NCBI GenBank assembly: GCA_003116995.1
Contig: BDSL01000032.1
Location: 372,001 to 436,000, forward strand
Length of the DNA stretch: 64,000 bases
Reading direction: 5' to 3'
Origin: Yamagishiella unicocca
Lineage: Eukaryota > Chlorophyta > Chlorophyceae > Chlamydomonadales > Volvocaceae
Position 1 is the first letter of the stretch; each line of letters starts with the position of its first letter. The notes below the pieces were generated by a model, which saw nothing but the letters and a program-made list of their open reading frames with translations, made no database searches and was not told where the DNA came from. Positions 1 to 11,400 of this stretch are shown here, one piece after another. The translations under genes were made by a program, and so were the position numbers.

Positions 1-75
1 GCGCCTGCCCTTTGCCACCACCACCACCACCACGCACGCCTAGCTGCCTTTCGTCGCGGGCTTGCAGCCGGTCGC

Positions 76-3000
76 CTACAGCTTGCCGGCGAGCAGGCGC
101 TTGGCCACCTCACGTGCGCCAATCTGGCCGACCTTTTCGTTGGTAATGACGAACAGCGGCGTCTCGGTGAGGATCTTGTGGAAGGGCGCCCGGCCGTTGC
201 GCATTAGGAAGCCCTCCAGCAGAGCGCCGGCCTTGACGCGCGAGAGGAGCTTGGGCGTGATGCCGCCCGCGATGTAGACCCCCCCTGAGGGAGGTTTCGA
301 GGAAGACCCGTGGATGCCCGAAAAAACCCGTTTAGAACAGACGTTTTGATATGCATGCTGGAGAACTGGGGGAGGGAGGGAGGAGCAAGGGACGGCGGCG
401 GCCGGAGAGCGGTTCGGGAAGGCGGCGCGTACTGATGGGGGTCACCGGTACGTGGCTGTGTGTGGTCGCAGCAGGCAGTTGGGCGCGTGCACGTGCGACG
501 TCGGGAGGGCGGCAGCTGGCTGCTGAACCTGGCATCGGCGCTGCTGTAAGAAAGGACGTTGGACAAGCGACATCGGAAGCGGCATTGCTCCATTGGACGC
601 GTAGCGTGCGGTAGACTGCTTCGGCGTGGTTGTGGTTGCAGGTCCGGGCCTGTCGCTGGGCTGAGCAGAAGTGCCACGTCACGTGCATGCACCGGGACAC
701 GCGCACACAGGACATGCGGCAACACTGCGGACCCTTCCTCGAGAGAAGGGCTGGTGGCGGGCGTGAGGTGTGCATGGCAGCATGGGAATGTAGTACGGAA
801 ACAGAATGCAAGAGCGGAATGGCAGGAGGTAGGTGGGACGTAACGTGTAGCCACTTGGCGACCACCGGACGACAAGGTACCGGTACTTCATCGGAGGCTC
901 GAGGGCAGCCGGGTCTGGCTGGAATTTGGTTGGAGGCCGGAATGGCTCATGAGAGGCCGGGGTATGGAGTCGCAGCTAGCGACGTTACGGCGTGTTTGTC
1001 TGCGGTTTGTGCCGACGTGTCCGTGGCGAAGGTGCGGGCAGCCCTGGGAGACCTAAGGCTCAAGATTAACAACGGAAATGCTTTCCCTGAACTCGACCTC
1101 AGGACGCTGTACTGCGGTACACACAAGCCCGTTTCCATGCTCGCGAAGACACCACCACCTGCCGACTACTACACCAGCCCCCAACACGCCCATTCCTACT
1201 CGCACAGCAGCCAACCAGGCCGGCTGTCCTAAACCCGGCTGTCCAGCCCCCTGCGGTGACCCCGCTCAACCCACCTCTCGCCAGGCATCGTAGCGCCATG
1301 GCCCCCGCCTCCGCCCCCACGATGGCGTACATCAGGTCGACTGCCTCCACGGCGATAGGGTCGCTGCCGGACAGGGCGCCCGCGCTGATGTCCGCCGCCT
1401 TCTGCAGACAGCGCAAGGCAGGAGGGTTGGGAGCAGAAGAATGCACCGGGGCGAGAGGTCCAGGCGGGGCACGAGAGGAAAGTCCGTGGGACCAGGACGG
1501 GGCAGGTGGTGGGGTGGAGGTGCATGGCGGAGCCCTGGGGAGCTTAGCGGTACCGCCCACCAGCGAGCCCAGCGTCTCGATATCGTCCCTCTGCTAACCC
1601 AACCCATCACAACCCAACCAACCCAACCCAACGCACCCCTAACAGGAGACCGATACCTCACTTCGCCCTCCAGCAGTTTACTTGTGTAGTGTCCCCACGC
1701 CATCGCATCCGGACTAACTCACGGGCTGTCGCTCCTCACCGGCTACCACCGCGCCCTGACCCCTTCCGCCACTCTGCGTCCTGGACACCGCCGCCGGCGC
1801 CAGCTCGAGCCCTCACCTTCTTTGGCTTCTCGCCCGCCAGCAGCTCGGGCCGGTTGGCCGCCTCATCCGACTGCAGGAACTCGTAGATCAGCTCCAGGCC
1901 GCTACCGCAGGCCACCTACTCGGGATCAGATCATGGAGCGTGCAAAGCTATGTTTCAGTTCGAGGATCATAATAATAATAATACGCCGGCCGCAGCCTGG
2001 CGTGTGTTAAGGGGGTGGGGGACTGTGGGGCGGACTCTGCCCCTACACGAGTATCAGTTTGAGAGGTACAAAAAGTACATTGGACGGCGGCGCCACCCAA
2101 CGTGAAGCTGGGACGACGTGGAATGATGAAGCAGCAGGCGAAGGGCTCGGCCGTTACAGCAGCCGTGTGCCATGTAACCCCCACAACCTCCACCTCCAAA
2201 GCTGAACAGGCAGTGCGCCACATAGGGCTGCCGGTGGGTGGTGGGCACATCAGCACGTGCCGTACCCCGTACTATGGCACAGGCGCTACACACCCGGGAC
2301 CCGCTGCCGCCACGGCGCTCGCCCCGCTGACTGACCTGCTCAATCTCGCAGTGTCCGTACAAGCTCGTGACGTGGCGCGCTAGGGCCTTCTGCTTCCATC
2401 CGCGCGGCGCGAAGGTGGCGTGCGATCCCTCGCCTGCGCACCCCACCCACATCCACATCGGCACACATAAGGAAAATGGAGGAAGGTGGGTCGAGGAATT
2501 GCACATTTCGATCGCTAAAGCGAAACATTTGTTATTTTGGGCTCACCCAAAATGCGGTTCGTGGCGCAAGGGAGACAAGCACTTAGTCGGACAGGTCGTT
2601 AGAGACGGGGGGGGGGAAGAAGCAGCGGTGAACGTGCCGGTTGCCCGGTGAAGGTCAAGGCTGCAAAGCGTGCGCAGAAAAACGCGGCTCGGACTCCCAA
2701 CCTCTCCGAAACCCCTCTGCGAAATCACCCCTCCTTCTCTCGGTTTCGGTTCGCAGGCTTCCTTCTCTAGCCCTCTCCGACCCGCCTTCGTTGCTCCCAC
2801 TCACCTGGCCAAACCTTATACGCCTGCATACCAGTGTCCCACATCAGCTGTGCGGCACCCAGGCCTGTGCCGGGGCCCATAACGACCTTGGGTGCCTGGC
2901 GGAGCGAAACGACCCCCGGGTCGGCGGCGTAACGGGTGGGCGTGGTGCGGAGTGGCGAGGGACATGGCACGGGCAGGCGGCGCGGCAGAGGCGGCGGCGG

Positions 3001-3885
3001 CTACGGAATCGAGTTTATCCAGGGTCGGAAGGAAGGTCTCCCCATGGGCGGTCGCTGGTGGGATTGCGACACCAGGGAAGCGGCTGTCTCTGAGTTGGTC
3101 GGGCATTGCCGTATGCCCTGTCTTTCTATTACCGTTTAGCAAGTACATTTCCACCGAGCCGCCAGGCTTCCTCGCGTCCGTCCCCAAGTCCCCGCCCTCA
3201 CCTTGGCTTCAATCGGCACGTCATTCAGCGTCACCAGGTCCTGCGGCTCCAGGGCGGGAATGCCGTACCCCACAGCTTCAAAGTCGTTCAGCAGCGCCAC
3301 GCTGCGCGACCGGGCGGGGGGCCGGGGGGGAGGGAAAAGGGTTGGTTTGACGGCGAGGTGAAGGGTTTGGATGTGGGTGTTGCGCGGCATCTGGGTCAGC
3401 GAGGCGCGCGGAAACGTACCGAAAGCCGTGCTTCGCCTGCAAGGCGTCGCCATCGACAAGCCAGTCGACGTTGGTCATAAGGCAGCGGTTCAGGTCGACT
3501 GCGCCTGCTATGGCAAGGGCCGCTGCCTGTGGCGGGCTCCCGCGCACAGAGGGCTCCGAGAGGAAAGCGTCCACCACAGCGTCGAAGGTGGCGTAATCGG
3601 CAGTGGGGTAGGTCTGCACGGCCATTACCCGTTACGAATTGCTTGCGAAACTGGTCGTAGCTGGATCCTAAGCTCGTGTCGCACCTTTGCGAACACCTGC
3701 GTCGCCGCGTTGCTCCCCAGGTCTGCTCGCCATGCCGAAAGACGAGCATTTGTTCCACCAATATCTCCGACCAGTATCACCGCGTCCGGTGCCTGTATTA
3801 ATGCGAGGGACGAAGTCGTCACAAGGGCTTCTTCCGGCATGGCGCCCAACACCCCCTGGCTGAACCCTGACCTTGCTATGTGCAT
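76..3885 (-). CDS. GLK: Bacterial-type glucokinase (Glk family), 8 exons
   Basis: Predicted ATP-dependent phosphorylation of glucose to glucose-6-phosphate at the entry to glycolysis and starch metabolism. The exons, in transcription order, are 3685..3885, 3420..3613, 3202..3301, 2805..2895, 2336..2433, 1817..1915, 1275..1401 and 76..284. They sum to 1,119 nt (372 residues plus TAG), with GT/AG borders and consistent phase. Motifs seen: ILVGDIGGTNAR (phosphate 1/ATP-binding loop, about residues 37-48), LLNDFEAVGYGIP in exon 3, VVMGPGTGLGAA in exon 4, CGSGLELIYEFL in exon 6 and YIAGGITPKLL in exon 8. These are Glk (cyanobacterial/proteobacterial) signatures, not those of eukaryotic hexokinase. 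The end AKRLLAGKL is typical of a full-length enzyme. The start is the first in-frame Met; no clear transit peptide is visible ahead of the IGGTN core. The last intron carries a repeat copy directly before its acceptor. Confidence 0.9.
293..370 (-). mobile_element. Introner-like repeat copy, glucokinase intron 7 (acceptor side)
   Basis: On the minus strand this reads TTCTCCAGCATGC, then TTCTAAACGGGTTTTTTCGG, then CCACGGGTCTTCCTCGAAAC, and runs into the acceptor at 285-286. The same block recurs at 9808-9862 (nearly identical over about 50 nt) and at 14508-14583. Confidence 0.65.
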
Positions 3886-4910
3886 GGATCACAACCGTCC
3901 GTCTTGATAAAAAGCTTGGCTTCGCGCGCGCGTTAGGTTTCACCAGTGGCCGCTGGTGAAGATTGGGCGCCAGCACGCGTGACATCGTCCCGACTACGTC
4001 TATTTATCAAGTGTATGTACTATCTATGTCATACTATATGGATTTTATTATGTTGGGAATACAGCAAGTCGCAACTGGTTTGACGTAACTTGCAGATGGC
4101 CCTGGGGTCGCGATAGAGTTCGTCGGAAGAGTTTCGTACATACCGGTACTCTCCCACTTTTACAGGCTACACTGCTATACATTTTCCACTCGTCGGTTTT
4201 CCATGGTTAAAACAGAGCCTAGCGCTGGATCCCATTTCTCCCACGACCTTACCCGCGTACCTGGCCGCGTCGGCTACCGTCGGCGATCGTACTGCACGTA
4301 CTCTCTTCACCCAACAAGCGACGACTCCCACACAACCAATGGCTACGGGCAACGCGCACCTGCAACGTCTGCTGCCCATCCCATCGATCATTCTGTCACG
4401 GTTTGAATGCCATGGCCTAGCCTACCAAGCGGACCGCCGACACTGCCACCGCCGGAAGGACGTCGCCCGCCAGCTGAGAAGCTAGTTTCCGCGCTAGCCC
4501 TCGCACAACTGGCCGCTGAACACCCGCTGTCACGCAATGCATACAAATGCATACAGCTGGCGGCAGGTTCCGGAGGATATCTCACCACCGCACATAGCGA
4601 GGCGCAGGAGAGTGCCACGCCGCGCGCCTGCTCTCACCGGAGTGATTGACTCACACCGGAACATGCATTGTCCGCTTTCCCTCCTCCCACACTCCGCCTG
4701 CTCGTCCGCATCCCCTTTCCCTGACACCCGTCCCGCCGCCTCACCTGCGTGCCCAACCACCGGCTCACCGTGTTCCACCGCACGCTCACTGCTGCGACCC
4801 AACCGCTCCCCCCCACGCCATCACATGAACCATACCACGCCCGCAACGTGCGCCCCCGGCACGACCACCTCAAACTAGTCATGCCCGCTCGTCGCAGCGC
4901 GATAGCGTCT

Positions 4911-4965
4911 CCGTCCACGGCGGCCTCCTCCACGGCGGCCTCCTCCACGGCGGCCTCCTCCACTA
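4911..4965. repeat. 15-bp tandem repeat, about 3.5 copies
   Basis: The unit is close to CTCCTCCACGGCGGC, repeated head to tail in the 3' flank of the hydroxylase gene. Confidence 0.8.
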
Positions 4966-5175
4966 CGGTACGTGCCTTCCCACACCACAAGAGCCCCCGC
5001 CCTAGCACGTACCGTTGGCGCGCGCGCGCCCCACACGAACAGCACGCTTCCGCCCGCCCGAATTTGCAGACAAACAAACGAACGAGCCATCAACCGTTAC
5101 GAGTCACGATGCCAGCAACACACCTCCTGCGCCGCCTGTTTGGAACCCGCCTCGCGTCCACCTCGCGAACTCCGG

Positions 5176-5271
5176 CCCCGACCCACATCGCCCCCGACCC
5201 ACATCGCCCCCGACCCACATCGCCCCCGACCCACATCGCCCCCGACCCACATCGCCCCCGACCCACATCGC
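5176..5271. repeat. 16-bp tandem repeat, six copies
   Basis: The unit CCCCGACCCACATCGC is repeated six times with almost no divergence, about 150 bp downstream of the hydroxylase stop codon. The homogeneity suggests recent expansion. Confidence 0.9.
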
Positions 5272-5421
5272 CGCCGGCGCCGCTTGCTTGTCTACACCGC
5301 CTGACCCCGCTTGCTCCCTACGTCCGATTAGGGAGAGCGGCGCCGCTCCCCTGCGGTCGGCGGCTGAGGGGAAGTCCGCGGTGCGAGTGGGTGGTCGGGC
5401 GGATCCGCCCCCCCGGCGGCG

Positions 5422-8400
5422 CTAGGGGTCCGGCAGCATGCTCTCCGGCGGACACACCATCACCGTCTTCTCGTAGTTACACACGGTGCCCCGCTTGAGA
5501 CGCCGCGGTGACCGGGGGTTCTCGGACACGTCGACCACCAGCTGCACGCGCTTGACGTTGCTGCGGTTGACCACCTGGTGCATGACGCGATTGTTGAGCT
5601 GCAGTGGGGTCCAAGGAGGGGTCCAGGGAGGGGTCCGGGGGTCTCAAGGGAGAGGGTGCTCCAATGGAGCGGGCTTGGGGGTAGCGGGCTCGGGCGGAAG
5701 GCGGTCGCAAGGGAGGCCTCCCGTCGGTATACACCCTTGCCTCAGGTACACGCGCCCTTTCCCCTCGTAGCTACACGAAGCGCTCCGGCATGCAACCCCC
5801 AACGCGTCCTCAACCCCGCTCTCCCCCCCCGGTCCCTCCCTCTCCCCCTTCCTCCACTCCCGTCCCCCTTGGAATTCTCGGTTCGCTCCCCACTCCTTTG
5901 ATCACCCCGACCGACCCGGCCGCACCTCGAACACCATGCCCTCCGCCATGGGAATCTGCACGCAGTCCTTGGGGCTGTCGGAGGCCATGCGGCGGTTCTG
6001 CTGCCGCTGCCGCTCCTCCTCGGGGCACACCTGGAAGCTGACGTTGGGGTGAGTCACCACGGGCAGGTGTATGCGGTGGGCGAACTGCAGGGGAGAGGGG
6101 GGTGCAGGCGGAGGGGCGGGAGGATGAGGGGAAGGGGCCGCGGGGTGGGGGCCGGGGGCAAGGAAGGGGTGTTCAGCGACGCACGAAAGGTACTGGATGG
6201 GAGCATTAAGAGGTGCGCGCTGGGAGGTAGGGAAGTTCCGGCGTCAACAATCGACGTGGGGTTGGCGAGCACGGGGGGTTGGGGGAACCGCAGCTGCCGC
6301 CATGCCCCCCCCGTCCCCTCTCCCCTGCCCCCGCCCCTTACCCGCGCGTAGCCTCCCATGTCCTGGTGCGGCTTGATGCGCGTGCCGGGCTTCATGCGCG
6401 CAAACTGGAGGCGCACGACCTTGTCCATGTCCGCCCTGCCCACGATCTGAAGCAGCGGGAGAGGCGAGCAGGGCAGCGGGAGGGGCAGCTTGCAGGCCAG
6501 CAGGGCCCTGCCTCCAGGAAGATACTTGGGTGTTTGTTGCAGGCAGCGCCACGCGATGATGGTTGGACGGTGCTTGAGGAGGGTCCGATCGAGGCCGCCT
6601 TGCATACGCGTGCTTCAAGCAGCACAGTACGGACGGCGCGCGTTTGTGATTGGCACGGCAGGGTCCTTACTTCGGCCACGCCTCGGATCACGTCCGTGTG
6701 GTGGGTGAGTGGGTGCGCACCAAACGCACGCACACCGTGATCGTCCTGCCCACCTGCTCCAAGATCGGCTCAATGGCCTCCTTGAAGTACTCGTAGTACG
6801 GAAAGCGGTACACATTTTCCGTACTCTGGTCCGAGAACACCATGTATAACGCCTCCACACCCGGCTTGAACCTGCGCCAGGTGGCGGCGATGGTGGTGGT
6901 GGTGGTGATATTGGTGGTGCTTGTGTGATGGATGGTGTTGGTGGTTGTTGAGGTGGTGGTGGTGGTGATGCTGGAGGCGGCAGGGCGGTGCGGGGGTAGC
7001 GCAGGAACCCGGCGGTGGTCTGGCGCAAGGGGGTCAAGGCAGCGAGACGCGGAGGACGTAGGGCGGCAGGGGGGAGGCCAAACTGCGACGACCTCCTCCC
7101 TACCCACACGGACTTGCTCCCGACGATTCGCCTACCCACACGGCGTTGCTGCCAACCATTCGCCTATCCCCTCTAGCGCACCCTTTAGGCGCAAACCGCT
7201 CTCCCCCCCCCACATCGGGGGTGCGGCAGCCATGACGGTGCCGGCAGCAGAGCAGGTGGCGCCCTCCGGTGCCCCGCCAGCAGCTGCGGCTCCACCTGAC
7301 CTAACTCCGCAACCACCACCAGATGAGGCCGCTCGGGAGCACCCACACCCACCCACCACTATCCAGTTGCAACGCTGAAGCCTACTTCTTACACCCTAAA
7401 CCCTCCCCCGGGCCCCTCTCGCTGTCCCTGTCCCTGTCCCGGCATTCCCCCCCTCCCACTCCCTGTTCTTGCTGCCCTCCCCTCGCTAATCTAAAACCCT
7501 AGAACCCGTGAGGCCGTGTCCTTGTCCCTGTTCGGAGCTCGCGACTCACTTGTTCATGTTGTCCTTGCGGCCATCCACCGCGGCGTTTTCCCTCCGTTGC
7601 CGTTCCGGCAGCCACATGTCCTCAGGCATGCTGGTCACCATCTCCTGCGGGGTTGCAGCGCGAGGGGGGGGGTAACGCGGGGATGCCTTTTGACCAGCAG
7701 CAGCAACAACGACATCAGCAACAGCAACAACGATGACAACGACAGCAGCAACAGCAACAACGACGACAACAATAGCAACAGCGAGAGGTGACATTGGCAG
7801 CTTGCCACATGCAAGCCGTAGCACGAGGACTGCAGGATGACGATTCGACCAGATGCAGCAGCGCGCGGCGGCGGTGAGCCGTAGCAACAGCCCCGACACC
7901 CGCACTGCCGCCCCAGCGGCGCCAGCAGCCCCCCGCCCCCCCTTTCTACAGCGCTCCCTTGCGCAACCCCGCCGCCTCCCTCACCCGTGCCGACCCACGG
8001 GTGCCCTCTCCTTTCAAACCTCACCCTGAGCTTGTCTACGTTGACCTGCATGAGCGGCAGCGAGATGCCCGCCTCCCAGCTTCGCTTCGAGTCCTTGGTC
8101 TTCAGGTCCAGACGGGGCTGCCCGGATGACCACCGGCTGCTAGTCTTGGGCTTGTACCCCATATCCACCAGCTGCTTAGTCGCCGCTATGACCAGCGAGT
8201 TGTTGATCCCCGTCGTCACCTCGGCCCCCTGGTCCCTGCCACTCTTCCCAGCGCGGCTGCCGCCGCTGCTGTCCACACCCGCGCCCGCTCCTCCCTCCGG
8301 CCCCTGTTCACTTCCTCCTTCCTCCCGCGTCTCCCGGTGCTCTTGGAGTTGGTGTTGTTGTTGGTGGTGGTGGCGCGCGGCCTCCGTGTCAGCCGTCGTG

Positions 8401-11400
8401 GTGGCGGCGGCGACGTCGCCGCCGCCCCCGGTGTCGAGCCCCCCCTCGGATGTCATGGCCCTGTACGTGGACGCCTCACCCAGCTGCGGCGCCCCCACGA
8501 TGTTGAGCAGACCGTGTGTGGCCACCTTGCGCCGCCACAGCAGTGCCCCGGTGACCAAGTCCACAGCGGCCAGGTCAGCTGGGCGCGCGACGACGGGGGG
8601 AAAATCCAGGAGGCGGCATAACCACCGTTTACGCGACGACGGGGGGAGATCCGGGGGCGCGGCATAACCACCGTTTACGCGACGGGACAGGATAATTGGC
8701 GGGACAGGACAGGGGTGGGGGGTTGCAAGGAAAAACCGTGTACGAAAGAGAAAACTGTGGTGGGGGGGGAGCGGGAGAGGAGCTGCGTCGGATGTCCGGG
8801 ATCTGGCCCTGGCCGGCGGGGGTTAAGGGAGGTGAAAGGGAGGGGGCACCTTGTGCTGGGGTACCCGCTCCGCCGCCCTTGCCCTTGCCCTCGCCGAGCC
8901 CTCCCTCTGGGACTCTTTGGCCCCTTTCGCCCCCGCCTGCCCGCCTCGCTCCGCCACCCAGCACTACCACCGTATCCTTGCACCCTCCTCGCCTCTCCTG
9001 CTGCCCCCCGAGTAACCCGTTCTTTTCTGTAACCCCCCGGCACCCCGTATCCCACCGTCGTTGGTGGTGCTGTCCCGCGTGCTCCGCTGGCCCCAAACGT
9101 TGACTCCGAAGTACGCCACGTCATCCACCACACACAACCCCTTCAAGAATTTGCCGGTGTCGGTGGCCTGCGGTGCGGTGCAGGGCGGGCCAGGGCGGGG
9201 AGAGGGGGGAGGGGAGGAGGGCCAGGATGGGCGCAGCAAATCATCTCCCTTCACCGTCTCTTCTCTATCTCTCTTCCCACCCCCACCACCTCGCCCCCCC
9301 CGTCCTTCCCCTTTCCCTCCGCTGTACCTCTGCGGGTTTCGGTTTCGTCTCCATTCCCTCCTTTTCCTCTGCCCGCTCGCCGGTCTCCCCACCACCGCCG
9401 CCATCTCTCCCCCAAGCCCACCGCCCACCCAGTTCTCCAGCGTACAAACCCACATGGGTGCAAGCAAATGGCTTTTCTTTCCAGTGCCAACCCACGGGTC
9501 TTCTCTCCACCCCCCTGCCCACAGCGACGTGCACCCACCTTCCACCGCTGCTGCACCTTCCCCGAGGCCGGGTCCACCAGCACCAGCGCCCCGTTCTCGC
9601 TGTCCAGCATCACGAACCGGTCGCGCCAGGCCACCAGCCCGTGAGCCTTGAGACCCACCGACTTGATCTCCGCGGTCACCCGCGGGCGGGGGTCCGCACC
9701 TGGCTCGATCTTCACGGCGTCGCTCTGCAGCCGAGAGGGTGGAGGGGCGGAAGAAAGGAGGGGCAGCGGGTGGAGGGGCGGGGTTAAGAGGAGACATGTG
9801 GGTTGGGGGGTTTCGAGTAAGACCCGTGGATGCCCGAAAAACCCGTTTAGAACAGACGTGGGTTGGGGGGGCGGGGTCACCCATCTACAACACGGCAGCA
9901 GCAACGCGATAAAACGAGAAAGGGTAGGTAGGGAAGGCGAGATCCTTAATTACCCCCCACCCCCCACGGACTGGGCCAAACGGCCCGTTCCTTCGTACAC
10001 GGCTTTTCCTTGCACGCGGAGCTGTGTTTACTTGGATATCGGCATCCGAGCAGTACCGCAATGCAATCATTGCCGCCCGTGGCAGCCGCTCCGCCAATAA
10101 CGTTGTGTCCGCAGCGGTTGTGATGATTCGACAACAGCACCCAGCAGAACATCCAGCTAGCTGTAGTCACCGACCCCTAGTCAATCCCGCCCCCTTCCGC
10201 GCCCGTAGAAAACTGCGCCTTCGTTCTCTCTTTCCCAACTGCGTTTCAAGACACTCCGCTGCCTGTGTTACCCCCCACCCCACCCCTGTCCTGTCCTTTT
10301 CGTGTCAACGTTTGTTATGCCCCCCATCCCCACCCCCACCCCAACCCTACCCCAACCCCGCCCCCACCCCGCCCCGCCCCCACCCCACCTACCTTGCCCA
10401 GGTTGTGCAGCACCGCCCACACGACGCCGTCCTCCAGCGGTGCCAGCGTGTTGACGTGCTGCTTCAGAGTGAAGAGCCGCATGGAGCGCAGCTGAGCGGA
10501 GGGAGCGGAGGGGAGGGTTACAGATAAGGGGGGGAGTTTGGGGGCAGAAGACCCGGTTATACGACATAGGAGGGGAGGGGGGGGCGGAGGGGGGGCGAGG
10601 AGGGCGCGCTGATTAGGCAGCGATGGCGGGCGAAGGTAGGGCAAGGCGGGCTGGGCGTGTATGCGGCTCAAGGAGCTGGCCAGGCGGCTCATGGAGCTGG
10701 CCAGACGGCTCATGGCAGGGATGCATAACAGATGGCTGCGGTGGTGGTGGCGGGGCCGGGGGCGGTGGTGGTGGTGGTGGTGGTGGTGGTGGTTAACATC
10801 GATGGCGGTGGTGGGGTTAACATCGATGGCGGTGGTGGGGTTAACATCGATGGCGGTGGTGGGGTCGGCAACGGTGGCGGTGGGCGGTCGTGTGATGTGC
10901 AAGGGTTTCCTCGCTTCAACCCCCCCCCCACACACACACATATGCGTGCACATATACACATACACACACACGCGGTGCGCACCAGCTTCATCTCGGGGAA
11001 CTGCAGCTCCTGCACCTCGCCGCTCTCCGTGTTCGCAACATACACGCGGTTGCCGCGGCGGACCTGTCGGGGGGGGCGGGGGTGTTGAGGAGGGTGGGTT
11101 TCAGAGGAGGGGGGCGGGGATGTTGAGGAGGGTGGGTTTCAGAGGAGGGGGGCGGGGATGTTGAGGAGGGTGGGTTTCAGAGGAGGGGGGCGGGGATGTT
11201 GAGGAGGGTGGGTTTGCGGGGGGGGGTTGGCAAGAAGACCCGGTTACACGACATTTAGCGGAGGGTAGGAACTAGCTGGCGAATAGTTTCAAGGCACGTG
11301 GTTGCGTGCGCATGCTGTTTTTGGTTCCACCTCCCGCGACTGCACCGTCAGTGGGGGGTGGCATCAAAACCCCCACGGGGCGGGGAGGGGCGAGATGACC

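Larger units (their letters stand above)
3886..5421. other. Intergenic: glucokinase upstream region and hydroxylase 3' flank
   Basis: No gene is supported here. The region holds the promoter side of the minus-strand glucokinase and the 3' flank of the minus-strand hydroxylase gene. A TTACA (TGTAA on the minus strand) at 4160-4164 could be the latter's poly(A) signal, though it would give a long 3' UTR of about 1.26 kb. Two tandem repeats lie inside (4911-4965 and 5176-5271). Confidence 0.5.
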
